A DNA stretch of 64,000 nt. Origin: Streptomyces ferrugineus. GTDB taxonomy: Bacteria; Actinomycetota; Actinomycetes; Streptomycetales; Streptomycetaceae. Made by a program: the position numbers and the translations under genes. The number at the start of each line of letters is the position of its first letter. Within the stretch, counting starts at the first letter, position 1. The stretch is taken from assembly GCF_015160855.1 (NCBI RefSeq), contig NZ_CP063373.1:8965001-9029000 (forward strand), read 5' to 3'. This document shows positions 24,720 through 36,628 of the stretch, piece after piece. The notes under the pieces were generated by a model that worked only from the letters and a program-made list of their open reading frames with translations, made no database searches and was not told where the DNA came from.

Positions 24720-27700
24720 GTGATGAGTGCGGGTGGCGGTGGTGCGCGGCTCACCGAGGCGCTGCGGGTACTGGCGGCCGCCGGCCAGGAGCTGGACGCC
24801 GATCAGGTGCTGGACGTGCTGTGGCTCGCCCGGCGGCTGCCCGGCGGGAGCAACGCGCCGCTCGGCCGGTGCGCTCGCGTCGAGCCGCCCGCGCCGCAGC
24901 CCCCGGCCGCCGACGAGCCGGACGGTGACACACCGTCCCGGCCCGCGCAGGAACCCGATCCCGACGACCCGGACCTGCCCGACCTGACCGCCCCGTCCCT
25001 GTACGCGGCCGCCCGGCAGACCCCGCCGGCGATTCCCGAGATCCGGCTGCGGCAGGCCCCCGAGCCGGGCAAGGCGCTGCCCGTGCGGGTTCCGGAGGAC
25101 AAGGCGCTGACCGGCGAGCTCGAAGTGGGGCGCGCGCTACGGCCGTTGCGGCGCCGCCAGACCAGCTCGCACCGGCTGGAGATCGACGAGGAGCGCACCG
25201 CCGCCGAACTCGCCGAGACCCGGCTGCCCGACGTGGTGCTGCGGCCCGTGCAGGAGCGCTGGCTCCACCTGGCGCTGCTCGTCGACGACGGGCTGTCGAT
25301 GCTGCTGTGGCACCGTCTCGGTGCCGAACTGCGCACCCTGCTGGAACGCCTGGGCGCCTTCGCCACCACCCGCGTCCTCGGCCTCGACGCCCGCGGTGTC
25401 TCCGAACCACGCCTGCACGCCCGCCCGTTCCGCCCCGACAGCACCCCGGTACCGCTGAGCGCGGTCGGCGACCCGTCCGGCCGCACCCTGGTCCTCGTCA
25501 TCAGCGACGGCATGGGCGCCTCCTGGCGCAGCGGCGCCCTCCACGACCTGCTGGCCCTCTGGGCCTCCCGGGGCCCCGCCGCCCTGCTGCACACCCTGCC
25601 GCCCGACCTGTGGGACGGCTCCGGCATCCAGGCGGAACGCTGGCAGGCCACCACCCGGCGGATCGGCGGGGCCAACACCTCCTGGGAGATCACCGACCCG
25701 GTACTGCCCGCCGACCTCGCCCGCTTCGACGGCGTACCGGTCCCGGTCCTGGAGCCGACGGCCGCGTCGCTGCGGAACTGGGCCCACCTGCTCGCCTCAC
25801 CCGGCGCCACGGTGGAACTGCCGCTGCTGGCCCGGCCGCACCGGTCCGGCGGCTCGATCACCGCGTCCCCCGACCCGGGCGACGCCCAGCACTTCCGGGA
25901 CGCGGCCACCCCGGAGGCGTACCGGCTCGCGGCCCACCTGGCGGCCGTGTCACCGCTCACGGTGCCGGTGATGCGGCTCGTCCAGACGGCGGTCCCGTGG
26001 CGGGCGCGGACCTCCCACCTCGCGGAGGTGTTCCTGGGCGGCCTCATGCGGCCGCATCCCGCGCCGGTGCCGGGGCCGCTGCCCGCCAAGCACCAGGTCT
26101 TCGACTTCTCCGACGCGTCGCGGTCGGTACTCCTGGACGCGGTCCCCCAGGCCGAACTCCTGCGCACCGGCCGCAGCATCGGGCGGCGCCTGGAACAACT
26201 CGCGGGCAACTCGCCCGACTTCCCGGCCTGGCTGGCGCATCCGGACGGATCCGCTCAGCTTCCCGGCTCGCACCGTCCGTTCACCAGCGTGGAACGACGG
26301 CTCCTGACCCGGTTCGGGGTGTCGTTCGACCCGGAGGTGCACGGGCTGGAACGCGGACCGGAGCAGAGCGCCGCCGCCGCGGACGGCTGGCAGCCACTGA
26401 CCGACGACGACCCCCGGCAGCTCGGCCCGTACCGGCTCCGCGCCCGGCGACGGCTGCGGCGGACGGTGGAGTACGACGGCGTCGGCCGACGGGGCCTGGC
26501 GGCCCGGGTCCGCGTCGCGCGCTCCGATCTCCTCTTCGACACCTCCGAGTTGATCACGCTGGAGGCCGAGGCGCTGCGCCGACTGGACGGACAGTACGCG
26601 CCCGCCCTGCTCGCCGAGGAGCGCGGCGCCGACAGCGGCGGACACGGGCAGTGGGTGGCGACGGCTCCGGTCCACGACGGCTCCGGGCAGCCGACGCCGC
26701 CCCGGCTCGCCGAGATCTTCAACCAGGCCCACCGCACCGGCACCGCCCCCTTCGACAAACTCACCGCGCTGGTCGTCGGCTGGCATCTGGCGAGCGCGCT
26801 GGCCCTGTGCCACCTCCACGAGATCGTTCCCGTGGACCTCAGCGCCGAGAACGTCTTCGTGCTGCGCCGCACCGTGATGCTCGCCGACCTGTCCGACTGC
26901 GCGGTGGCCGGCCAGTACGTGGGCGCGGGCCCCATGCCGACCTCCGAGGACAACGTGCGCGCGCTGGGCGAACTGCTCCAGCTCGCCAGCAGCAAGGCGG
27001 GCTGGGAACTGCCCGGCCAGCCGGAGGGCATGCACCTGTGGCAGGGCGACACGTGGGCACGGCTGCGCCGGATCGTGCTGCGCTGCCTCGACCCGGACCC
27101 GGCCGAGCGCCCGACCGCCGGCGAGGTCGCGGACTCCTTGGCCCACTACATCGCCCACGAGCACGTCCCCACGCGGCGGCCCAAGTCCACCGTCGAGCGG
27201 CCGGCGCGGGCGCGACTCGTGCTCCCGGCGACTGCCGTGCCGCCCACCACCGGCCCGCCGATCCGCCCGCCCCGGTTCCCCGCCGCCCGCCGCGAGCGGG
27301 AGGCCCGGCTGGCCCGCCTGCGGCGACCACTGCGGCACGCCCGGCGCGTCACCCTGGTCGGTGCCTACCACTACAGCGGCCGGGCCACCACGACGGTGGC
27401 GCTCGGCTCGCTGCTGGCCGCCGTCCGGGGCGAGCCCGTACTCGCCCTCGACGGAGCGGCCGACGAGGGTGCCCTCGGCGCCTTCCTCACCGACCGGAAC
27501 CCGGCCACCGTGCGCGATCTGGCCGACCTGCCGGCCGACGCCTCGTACCAGGAGGTCAGCGCCCGCACCACGCGCCTGTCGTCGGGCCTGGAAGTGGCGG
27601 CGCACCCGCCGGGCCACGTCCCGCCGAACCCCGCCCACGCCGAGGCGTACGCGCAGGCGCTGGCGCGCACCGAGCCCTACTACTCCTTCGTCCTCACCGA

Positions 27701-28067
27701 CTGGGCCCCGCTGCGGTTCGACCGCTCGGCGGACACCGTCCTCGATCTGACCGACCGGCTGATCCTGTGCTGCGGCAGCGCCGGCTGGTTCCTCGACGCC
27801 GCGTGGCGGGTGCTGGACCGGCTGCGCGGGAGTGGACGCCGACGGCTGGCGGACGAGGCGATCGTCGTGGTGGCCCCGGTGGACGGGGTCACCGGCCGGC
27901 CCGTGCCGGACGGCCTGCCGGCGCGCTTCGACATCGGCGCGGACCAGGTGGTCGCCGTCCCCTTCGACAGGTCCCTGCACTTCCCGGGCTTCCGGGGGCT
28001 GGACCAGCTGCGGACGCGGACGCTGAACGCGTTCGTGGACCTGGCCGAGCTGCTCGTGAGGGAGTGA
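24720..28067 (+). CDS. SAV_2336-type vWA-like protein with pseudokinase and ParA-like C-terminal domain
   Basis: A 1115-residue protein; GTG 24720 and ATG 24723 are both possible starts. Residues ~1-130 are Pro/Glu-rich. Residues ~180-480 match the SAV_2336 N-terminal region with a vWA-like fold (LALLVDDGLSMLL, LVISDGMGASW). About 560-810 is a degenerate protein kinase: the catalytic loop reads PVDLSAENVFV (Lys lost) and the DFG equivalent is DLSD. From ~870 a MinD/ParA-like ATPase fold follows, with a deviant P-loop YHYSGRATTT (Arg for Lys) and FVLTDWAPL. It is the vWA partner that usually completes MoxR-VMAP systems, here as a fusion of three regulatory modules. The stop is followed at once by a strong terminator. 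Confidence 0.75.
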   Translation: MMSAGGGGARLTEALRVLAAAGQELDADQVLDVLWLARRLPGGSNAPLGRCARVEPPAPQPPAADEPDGDTPSRPAQEPDPDDPDLPDLTAPSLYAAARQTPPAIPEIRLRQAPEPGKALPVRVPEDKALTGELEVGRALRPLRRRQTSSHRLEIDEERTAAELAETRLPDVVLRPVQERWLHLALLVDDGLSMLLWHRLGAELRTLLERLGAFATTRVLGLDARGVSEPRLHARPFRPDSTPVPLSAVGDPSGRTLVLVISDGMGASWRSGALHDLLALWASRGPAALLHTLPPDLWDGSGIQAERWQATTRRIGGANTSWEITDPVLPADLARFDGVPVPVLEPTAASLRNWAHLLASPGATVELPLLARPHRSGGSITASPDPGDAQHFRDAATPEAYRLAAHLAAVSPLTVPVMRLVQTAVPWRARTSHLAEVFLGGLMRPHPAPVPGPLPAKHQVFDFSDASRSVLLDAVPQAELLRTGRSIGRRLEQLAGNSPDFPAWLAHPDGSAQLPGSHRPFTSVERRLLTRFGVSFDPEVHGLERGPEQSAAAADGWQPLTDDDPRQLGPYRLRARRRLRRTVEYDGVGRRGLAARVRVARSDLLFDTSELITLEAEALRRLDGQYAPALLAEERGADSGGHGQWVATAPVHDGSGQPTPPRLAEIFNQAHRTGTAPFDKLTALVVGWHLASALALCHLHEIVPVDLSAENVFVLRRTVMLADLSDCAVAGQYVGAGPMPTSEDNVRALGELLQLASSKAGWELPGQPEGMHLWQGDTWARLRRIVLRCLDPDPAERPTAGEVADSLAHYIAHEHVPTRRPKSTVERPARARLVLPATAVPPTTGPPIRPPRFPAARREREARLARLRRPLRHARRVTLVGAYHYSGRATTTVALGSLLAAVRGEPVLALDGAADEGALGAFLTDRNPATVRDLADLPADASYQEVSARTTRLSSGLEVAAHPPGHVPPNPAHAEAYAQALARTEPYYSFVLTDWAPLRFDRSADTVLDLTDRLILCCGSAGWFLDAAWRVLDRLRGSGRRRLADEAIVVVAPVDGVTGRPVPDGLPARFDIGADQVVAVPFDRSLHFPGFRGLDQLRTRTLNAFVDLAELLVRE

Positions 28068-28075
28068 AACGCACC

Positions 28076-28107
28076 GATCCCCGGGCGGCTGCCGCCGCCC
28101 GGGGATC
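28076..28107. terminator. Bidirectional terminator hairpin
   Basis: GATCCCCGGGCGGC pairs perfectly with GCCGCCCGGGGATC (14 bp, loop TGCC). It lies between the converging ends of the SAV_2336-type gene (stop 28067) and mdh (stop 28133). Confidence 0.9.
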
Positions 28108-28132
28108 ACGGGTGAGAGCCAGATCGGATCCG

Positions 28133-30731
<2,599 letters not shown>

Positions 30732-31120
30732 TGCTTCCCCCCTCTTCCCCCCGGTTCGTGCTGGTGTTTCTCGCGTTCCCCCGCGCGTGACGCCCGCTGC
30801 CGAGTCCCCGATGTGGCTACCCACAGGGATGCGCCCAGTAAGGATCTCAGTTCCCGGGGTGGGGGCGCACGGGAGCATCGGGACCGCGTCCAGTGTTCCA
30901 CCAGCCTCCGGCTACCGCCGACACAACCCTGGCAGTAAGCCCTTGCAGAAAAAGCGGGACGCCCCGGACGTCCCGATCGGCCACGCTAGCCCGCTTACCG
31001 AACGACTTCCTTGCAAATCCGCGAACTTGTCAACACATCGACACACAGAACGCACATAAATGATCACTGGTGTCACACATGCTCTATCCGGGCAAGTCAG
31101 ACACGGCGGTCACCATGACC
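30732..31120. other. Intergenic region between the two helix-turn-helix genes
   Basis: 389 bp. It should hold the promoter of the 29469-30731 gene and, from the other side, the 3' end of the 31121-31594 transcript, whose terminator lies at 30949-30975. The part around 31010-31080 is unusually AT-rich (CATAAATGATCAC). No open frame with coding bias is seen. Confidence 0.5.
30949..30975 (-). terminator. Rho-independent terminator with T-run
   Basis: On the minus strand CGGGACG-TCCGGGG-CGTCCCG forms a hairpin followed by CTTTTTC. It ends the transcript from 31121-31594. A T-run terminator is rare in this GC-rich window. Confidence 0.8.
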
Positions 31121-31594
31121 TCATCCCAGCGCAACGGCCCCGACCACCGCCGCCAGCACCAGCGTCACGGCGAGCACCACGGCCACGACCAGCAGCCGGC
31201 GCGACGGCGGCCCCGGCTTCCTCGGCGGCGCGTCCCACCAGGGCAACGTGGGATCGTCCTCGTACTCCTCGCCCTCGGCCGGCGCCGCGCCCTCCGGCTT
31301 CCCCGGCACCGTGACCGGCTTCGGCCAGGCCCGCACCGCGAGTTCCCACCGCACCTCGAAGCGCTCGGCCTCCTCCTTCTCCACCCCCGCGACGCGGCAC
31401 AGCGCGGCCACCGCCTGGCGGGGCGGGGGCTGGGTGGCGTTGAGGTAACGCTGCCAGGAGGACTTGCTGTACGCGGTGCGCGCGCCCAGCGCGACCAGAC
31501 TCAGGCCCGTACGGTCCTTGAGCTGCCGCAACTGCTCCACGAAGTGCCGCACCTCCAGCGGCAGATCGCCGGGCAGCGGCTGCCACGCACCCAT
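31121..31594 (-). CDS. Short helix-turn-helix protein with C-terminal membrane helix
   Basis: A 157-residue protein. Residues 10-75 match the helix-turn-helix of its neighbour closely (RHFVEQLRQLKDRTGLSLVALGARTAYSKSSWQRYLN). A polar linker follows and the last ~25 residues form a membrane helix. It lacks the outside DUF2690 domain of the longer sister. Probable role: membrane-tethered regulator; function otherwise unknown. The two genes probably arose by duplication. Confidence 0.7.
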   Translation of the reverse strand: MGAWQPLPGDLPLEVRHFVEQLRQLKDRTGLSLVALGARTAYSKSSWQRYLNATQPPPRQAVAALCRVAGVEKEEAERFEVRWELAVRAWPKPVTVPGKPEGAAPAEGEEYEDDPTLPWWDAPPRKPGPPSRRLLVVAVVLAVTLVLAAVVGAVALG

Positions 31595-31745
31595 CGCTCA
31601 CCTCCGAACCAGACCCGATCGGGTGACGACACGACACGGCGCGTCGGTTCCACGACGTGCGCGACGTAGCGGAACGGTCACCTCCGTGCCACAGCGCACT
31701 GACAGCCGTTGAACAGCCCCTTCACCGTGCCCGAGGGTTGACGCG

Positions 31746-31789
31746 GACGGCGGTCCGTCCTTCCTCGGGGGAGAGGACGGGCCGCCGTC
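31746..31789 (-). terminator. Terminator after DUF3017 gene
   Basis: GACGGCGGTCCGTCC (31746-31760) pairs with GGACGGGCCGCCGTC (31775-31789), 15 bp with one T-G wobble. It lies 13 bp beyond the stop of the DUF3017 gene. Confidence 0.85.
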
Positions 31790-31801
31790 AGGTGCGGTGC
31801 C

Positions 31802-32287
31802 TCAGCTCTCCACCGTGAAGTGCAGCGCGTCCTTCAGGAACGGGAGTTTCAACAGCGGGTCCGGCTGCGCCATCAGCGCCAGCAGCACGATCGTGAGGCC
31901 CAGTACGCCGTACGTCACTATGTCGGTGAAGCGGGAGCGCACCGCGAGCATGCCGACGCTCGGCAGCAGCCAGCGCATCACCGCGCCGGCCAGCAGGGCG
32001 CCGCCGATCAGCAGGATGCCGACCCGGAACACGTCGAGCGCGGTGACCAGCAGACCGACCCCGACCAGCCCGAGGACCACCAGGACCGGCCACTGCCGGG
32101 CCGGGGCCGGCAGGTCGCCGGGCGCCGCGCGGCCGCCGCCCTCGGGGCGCGCGGTGTCCTTCGTGAACAGCGGGAAGCGGCGGGTGGTGCGCCGGGGCGT
32201 GCCCTCCGCGTCCGGCGCGCTCACCGGATCCCGGACCTCGATGTCCTCGATCTCCTCCGCCTTCTCGGAGCCCGCCTCAGCCGACAC
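31802..32287 (-). CDS. DUF3017 membrane protein
   Basis: A 161-residue protein from GTG 32287. The N-terminal ~65 residues are polar and acidic; three hydrophobic segments follow ([50 protein letters not shown]). DUF3017 genes sit directly after folD throughout actinobacteria, and here the start overlaps the folD stop by 11 bp. Function unknown. Confidence 0.85.
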   Translation of the reverse strand: MSAEAGSEKAEEIEDIEVRDPVSAPDAEGTPRRTTRRFPLFTKDTARPEGGGRAAPGDLPAPARQWPVLVVLGLVGVGLLVTALDVFRVGILLIGGALLAGAVMRWLLPSVGMLAVRSRFTDIVTYGVLGLTIVLLALMAQPDPLLKLPFLKDALHFTVES

Positions 32288-33131
32288 TGCGCTCCGCCGC
32301 CTCGACCACGTTGACCAGCAGCTGCGCCCGGGTCATCGGGCCCACGCCACCGGGGTTCGGGGAGATCCAGCCGGCCACCTCGGCGACGCCGGGGTGGACG
32401 TCGCCCACGATCTTGCCCTCGGCGTTGCGCGAGACACCGACGTCGAGGACGGCCGCGCCCGGCTTCACGTCCTCGGGACGGACCAGATGGGCGGAGCCCG
32501 CGGCGGCGACGATGATGTCGGCGCGGCGCAGGTGCGAGGCCAGATCGCGGGTGCCGGTGTGGCACTGGGTCACGGTCGCGTTCTCGCTGCGCCGGGTCAG
32601 CAGCAGCGGCATCGGCCGGCCGATGGTGACGCCGCGGCCGACGACCACGACCTCGGCGCCCTTGATCTCGACGCCGTGCTGACGCAGCAGGGTGAGCACG
32701 CCGTTGGGGGTGCAGGGCAGGGGCGCCGGCTCGTTGAGGACCAGGCGGCCCAGGTTCATCGGATGGAGCCCGTCCGCGTCCTTGGCCGGGTCCATCAGCT
32801 CCAGGATGCGGTTCTCGTCGATGCCCCTGGGCAGCGGCAGCTGGACGATGTAACCGGTGCAGGCCGGGTCCTCGTTCAGCTCGCGGACGACGGCCTCGAT
32901 CTCCTCCTGGGTCGCGGTGGCGGGCAGTTCGCGCTGGATGGAGGCGATACCGACCTGGGCGCAGTCGCGGTGCTTGCCGACGACGTACTTCTGGCTGCCG
33001 GGGTCGTCCCCGACCAGGATCGTGCCGAGGCCGGGCGTGACGCCCTTCTCCTTCAGCGCCGCCACGCGGGCGGTCAGGTCGGACTTGATCGCGGCTGCGG
33101 TGGCCTTGCCATCGAGAATCTGGGCGGTCAT
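32277..33131 (-). CDS. folD: Bifunctional methylenetetrahydrofolate dehydrogenase/cyclohydrolase
   Basis: A 284-residue FolD, converting 5,10-methylene-THF to 10-formyl-THF. The catalytic segment [10 protein letters not shown] (the Lys-bearing YxxxK-type motif), the substrate loop QLPLPRGID and the NADP loop [13 protein letters not shown] are all present. ATG 33131 has GGGAG just upstream. It supplies formyl-THF for PurN and PurH, encoded 17-19 kb to the right in this window. Confidence 0.96.
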   Translation of the reverse strand: MTAQILDGKATAAAIKSDLTARVAALKEKGVTPGLGTILVGDDPGSQKYVVGKHRDCAQVGIASIQRELPATATQEEIEAVVRELNEDPACTGYIVQLPLPRGIDENRILELMDPAKDADGLHPMNLGRLVLNEPAPLPCTPNGVLTLLRQHGVEIKGAEVVVVGRGVTIGRPMPLLLTRRSENATVTQCHTGTRDLASHLRRADIIVAAAGSAHLVRPEDVKPGAAVLDVGVSRNAEGKIVGDVHPGVAEVAGWISPNPGGVGPMTRAQLLVNVVEAAERSVG

Positions 33132-33400
33132 GACTCCCATCTTCCTGGATGACGCCCTCGCGGTTCCAATCCGGGTCGGCCATGGGCCCACGGCAGCTGA
33201 TCTACGCCCGTATCCGCCCATGATCAGCGATGTTGCACTTGCACAACACATAGGGAACGCGGCTGGACAAGTAAGAGCTGATTAAAGAACGATGTGACGG
33301 CAGTGCCGCGGGCAGTACCGGGGGGACAAACCGCATCAGTAGACCTTCCTCCGAACCGTGCCGCGCGTCCCCGCACTCGGACAACGGAGGAAAGACCGCC

Positions 33401-34036
33401 ATGAGTTTCGGCGACCCGAACAACCCCTACGGCCCGCCGCCCCAGGGCCAGCAGCCCGGCTACCCGCCCCAACAGCCGCAGGGCCAGCCGGGCTACGGCT
33501 ACCCGCAGCAGCCCCAGCAGGGGCAGCCCGGTTACGGCTACCCCGCGGCCCCGCCGATGCAGCAGCCGTACGGCGGCTACCCGGCCGGACCGACGCAGAT
33601 GCCGGGCGGTGTGAAGGCCGCGCGGGTGATGCTGTTCATCCTGGGCGGCTTCCAGGCGCTCGGCGGTGTGCTGATGATGGTGGCCAGCGCCTGGTTCGCC
33701 GACCTGATCTCGGAGGCCGCCGAGTCCGACAGCAGCGTCTCCTCGCAGGACGCGGACACCATCGCCGACGTCGGCGCGGGCGTCATGATCGTGCTCGGCG
33801 TCATTGTGCTGGCCTTCGCGGCCTGGGCCATCCTCACCGGCATGAAGTTCGCCTCCGGCCGCGGCGGCGTGCGGGTCTCCGCGATCATCTACGGCTCGGT
33901 CGTCACGCTGTTCAGCGTCATCAATCTGCTCGGCGCCAACATCTTCGCCTTGATCAGCCTGGTCCTCGGCATCCTGATCATCGTCTTCTGCGCCAACAGG
34001 AACGGCGGCGCGTGGTTCAACCGCCCCCGCTACTGA
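33401..34036 (+). CDS. Membrane protein with Pro/Gln/Gly/Tyr-rich N-terminus
   Basis: A 211-residue protein with a strong ribosome binding site (GGAGGAAAG). The first ~65 residues are a Pro-Gln-Gly-Tyr repeat (QGQPGYGYP). Four hydrophobic segments follow (VMLFILGGFQALGGVLMMVAS; GAGVMIVLGVIVLAFAAWAIL; VSAIIYGSVVTLFSVINL; IFALISLVLGILIIVFC). Such proteins are common in Streptomyces and unassigned. The 269-bp gap to folD includes TGTTGCACTTGCACAACA (33231-33248), an imperfect palindrome that may control either gene. Confidence 0.7.
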   Translation: MSFGDPNNPYGPPPQGQQPGYPPQQPQGQPGYGYPQQPQQGQPGYGYPAAPPMQQPYGGYPAGPTQMPGGVKAARVMLFILGGFQALGGVLMMVASAWFADLISEAAESDSSVSSQDADTIADVGAGVMIVLGVIVLAFAAWAILTGMKFASGRGGVRVSAIIYGSVVTLFSVINLLGANIFALISLVLGILIIVFCANRNGGAWFNRPRY

Positions 34037-34099
34037 CGCACACCGGACCTTCACCGAAAACGCGGTAGTCAGGGTCCGGTTCACGCCAATAACTGCCGA

Positions 34100-34135
34100 G
34101 GGCCGTGTCTCACCTGTTCGAGGGGGACACGGCCC
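34100..34135 (+). terminator. Terminator after the membrane protein gene
   Basis: GGGCCGTGTC (34100-34109) pairs with GACACGGCCC (34126-34135), 10 bp, 16-nt loop. It separates the membrane protein gene from the first FHA gene. Confidence 0.75.
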
Positions 34136-34189
34136 GGCCGCGTCGCCCTACTCTGGCGTGGGTAGCCGTCAGGCACGGGGAGACGCACC

Positions 34190-34939
34190 TTGTACAGCAT
34201 CATCGTGGTACCTCCGCCGACCACGGAGGACGAGAACCATCCCACCCAGATCCGGCTGGCGCCCGGCGAGCGGCTCGGCTTCGGGCGGTCCGTTTCCGAC
34301 AACGGCCTCGCCATCGGGCACGACGGGGTGTCCCGCAGAGCCGGTGAGATCACCGCGCAGGGCGCCTTCTGGATACTGAGCAACCTCAGCCGGGAGCAGA
34401 CGTACGTCGTCGAGAACCCGGAGGGTGCGGGCGAGCACATCAAGGTCGGGCCGGGGCGGCTGGACGCGCCGATCCCGTTCGAGTTCTCGCGGATCGTGCT
34501 GCCCGCGGCCGGCGATCTGCTGGCGATCCAGGTGTGGGCGCCGCGCCACGACTACCTCAGCTCCGAGGGCAGCCTGGACGGGGCGACGACCGCGCCGGCC
34601 TTCTCGGTGGACCGTACGAAGCGGTACTTCGCGGTGCTGGCCGCCCTGTGCGAGCCCCGGCTGCGCGGCGAACCGCACGCCCCACTGCCCACCGTCGACC
34701 AGGTCGTGGACCGGCTGCGCCCGACATGGCCCGCGGCCTCGCGCACCTCGGTGCAGTGGAACATCGACTACCTCGCCGTGAAACTGCGCCTCAAGCCCGG
34801 CCCGGAGACCGCGGACACCGGCCCACGGCTCAACGGCAAGAAGGAGTCCCTGGTGTCGCTGGCGCTCCGCTTCGACCTCGTACGGGAGGACGACCTCGTC
34901 GTCCTCCGGGAGCCCGCCGCCGGCCGGGTCGCGCGGTGA
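34190..34939 (+). CDS. FHA-domain protein of kinase pair A
   Basis: A 249-residue protein with a TTG start (34190), supported by GGGGAGA six bases upstream and by alignment with its two paralogues, which begin M(Y/H)(S/T)(V/I)IVVPP at ATG. Residues ~20-110 are a forkhead-associated fold: GERLGFGRS, GVSRRAGEI, QTYVVEN. Residues ~140-249 are a helical, probably winged-helix-like block (LPTVDQVVDRLRPTW...NGKKESLVSLALRFDLV). FHA domains bind phosphothreonine, so the likely partner is the kinase encoded next, with which it overlaps by GTGA. No signal peptide or membrane segment. Confidence 0.8.
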   Translation: MYSIIVVPPPTTEDENHPTQIRLAPGERLGFGRSVSDNGLAIGHDGVSRRAGEITAQGAFWILSNLSREQTYVVENPEGAGEHIKVGPGRLDAPIPFEFSRIVLPAAGDLLAIQVWAPRHDYLSSEGSLDGATTAPAFSVDRTKRYFAVLAALCEPRLRGEPHAPLPTVDQVVDRLRPTWPAASRTSVQWNIDYLAVKLRLKPGPETADTGPRLNGKKESLVSLALRFDLVREDDLVVLREPAAGRVAR

Positions 34940-36495
34940 CCGAGCCGTACGCCGTGCCGGTGCCCCGGGGGTACCGGGTGGGCGCCTGGGAGGTGCGGGA
35001 GCCGATCGCCACGGGGGCGTTCGGGAGCGTGTACGAGGCGCGGCGCGTCGAAGGGGACGCCCTCCCCGGGTCCGCGGCCCTGAAGTTCCTGCCCACCGGC
35101 ACCGGAACCCCGCGCCAACTCACCCACCTGCGCGAACTCATCGAGCGCGAGGTCGAGTTGCACCGCCGGCTCAAGCAGCCGCGGCTGATCCGGATGTACG
35201 ACACCCTCGTCGTCGACGACCCGGCCAGCCCCACCCTCGACGGCGCCACCGTCCTCGTACTGGAGAAAGCGGAGGGCTCCCTGTCGACGCTGCTGGCGGC
35301 GGACCCGCGCCCCGACGCCGGTCCCGCGCTGCTCGCGCAGATCTGCGAGGGGCTGGCGCAACTGCACCACGCGGGCTGGGTGCACGGCGACCTCAAGCCG
35401 GCCAACGTGCTGCTGATGGCGGACGGTTCGGCCCGGCTGGCCGACTTCAACATGGCGGCGGAACTGGAGGGCACGCACGCGTACACGCCCGCCTTCTCCA
35501 CGCCCGACTACACGCCGCCGGAGCTGCTGTGGTCGGAGATCGGCGAGCGGGGCCGACGTATCCGGCCCTCGGCGGACGTCTGGGCGTTCGGCGTCCTGGC
35601 CCATCTGGTCCTCACCGACTCCTTCCCGCTGCCCGGCGCCACGCCGACGGCCCGCCGCGACGCGGCCGCCGCCTATGCGCGCGGCACCGACGAGCTGCGG
35701 CTGTCGCCCGAACTCCCGGACGTCTGGCGGGAGATCGTCCGCGACTGTCTGACCCGTACGCACGAGGACCGCGTCTCCACCCAGGACCTGCTGCGCCGGG
35801 TGGAGGCCGCGGCCGGCACGGGTCGCTCGCCGCGGCTGCCTCGGGCCCTGCTCCCCCGCCGCCGCTCGCGCCGTACGACGGTGCTGGCCGCCGCGACCGC
35901 CGTGGTGGCGGTGTCCTCGCTCGGCTACGGCATCAGCACCTGGGCCGACGGCGGTGGCACCGGCGGCCGCGAGAGGGAGAAGGTCACGGCCGCCACCTAC
36001 GGCGCCGCCGAACTCCGCACCGACAAGGGCGTCCCGGTGGCCTACCGCCGGCTCATCGTGGACTCCGCCCACGACTGCGTCCACGCCGAGGTCACGCCCG
36101 CGCTGATCGCCGCCCTGCTGAAGGCGGAGAGCAACTTCGACCCGGACCTCTCCGACCCGGGCGCGGGCGGGGAGGGCGAGTACGGCATCGCCCGCTGGAC
36201 GCCGAGCATCCTGCGCTGGTACATCCGCGCGGACGGCCTTCCCGCGTCGGAGACCCCCAGGCCTCCCCTCACCCCCGAAGAGTCCATCCCGGCCGTCGGC
36301 CGCTACCTGTGCTTCATGGAACCCCGCCTGAACAAGACCGGACTGGCAGGCGACCGCCGGGTCCTGCTGGCGGCCGCCTACCGCACCTCGACCAAGGTCG
36401 TGAACAACGCGGGCGGTGTTCCCCCGAAGTACCGCGACTACGCCACCCGCGTCGCCCACTACCTCAAGGAGTACACCCCTGCGGGCAAGAGGTGA
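34936..36495 (+). CDS. Non-RD Ser/Thr kinase fused to lytic transglycosylase-like domain (kinase A)
   Basis: A 519-residue single-pass membrane protein from GTG 34936. The kinase (residues ~15-290) has the ATP Lys50 (AALKF), catalytic HGDLKPAN with Asp152 in place of HRD, and DFN (170-172) in place of DFG. Membrane helix ~314-332. Residues ~360-515, outside the cell, look like a soluble lytic transglycosylase/lysozyme fold: PALIAALLKAESNFDP with candidate catalytic Glu398 and GEYGIARWTP. Kinase and wall-cleaving module on one chain imply sensing of, or acting on, peptidoglycan. Pairs A, B and C are paralogous in their inner halves only. Confidence 0.8.
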   Translation: MTEPYAVPVPRGYRVGAWEVREPIATGAFGSVYEARRVEGDALPGSAALKFLPTGTGTPRQLTHLRELIEREVELHRRLKQPRLIRMYDTLVVDDPASPTLDGATVLVLEKAEGSLSTLLAADPRPDAGPALLAQICEGLAQLHHAGWVHGDLKPANVLLMADGSARLADFNMAAELEGTHAYTPAFSTPDYTPPELLWSEIGERGRRIRPSADVWAFGVLAHLVLTDSFPLPGATPTARRDAAAAYARGTDELRLSPELPDVWREIVRDCLTRTHEDRVSTQDLLRRVEAAAGTGRSPRLPRALLPRRRSRRTTVLAAATAVVAVSSLGYGISTWADGGGTGGREREKVTAATYGAAELRTDKGVPVAYRRLIVDSAHDCVHAEVTPALIAALLKAESNFDPDLSDPGAGGEGEYGIARWTPSILRWYIRADGLPASETPRPPLTPEESIPAVGRYLCFMEPRLNKTGLAGDRRVLLAAAYRTSTKVVNNAGGVPPKYRDYATRVAHYLKEYTPAGKR

Positions 36496-36517
36496 CCCTG
36501 TGACTTCACAGGTACCG
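36496..36517. promoter_or_regulatory. AGGTACCG motif, site 1 (upstream of FHA gene B)
   Basis: CCCTGTGACTTCACAGGTACCG, directly after the stop of kinase A and 112 bp before FHA gene B. It contains a perfect palindrome CCTGTGA-CT-TCACAGG (36497-36512) and shares CCTG-N10-AGGTACCG with sites at 40877 and 43813. Unknown factor. Confidence 0.45.
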
Positions 36518-36628
36518 TTCGAGGCCGCGACGCGCCATGGCGGCCGAAAGCTTCGGAGTCGGGCTCAGGCGCCCCTTAATCTGCCGATGTTGAGCGTTGA
36601 ACTGGGGATATGGAGGGGGACCGACTCC

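Noticed and set aside
33231..33248. TGTTGCACTTGCACAACA as a promoter -35 region
   Set aside because: No -10 element at a suitable distance on either strand could be identified; mentioned only as an imperfect palindrome.
36497..36512. CCTGTGACTTCACAGG as a Crp site
   Set aside because: Half sites TGTGA/TCACA are present but the spacer is 2 bp instead of 6, so a Crp dimer would not fit; kept only as part of the AGGTACCG motif.
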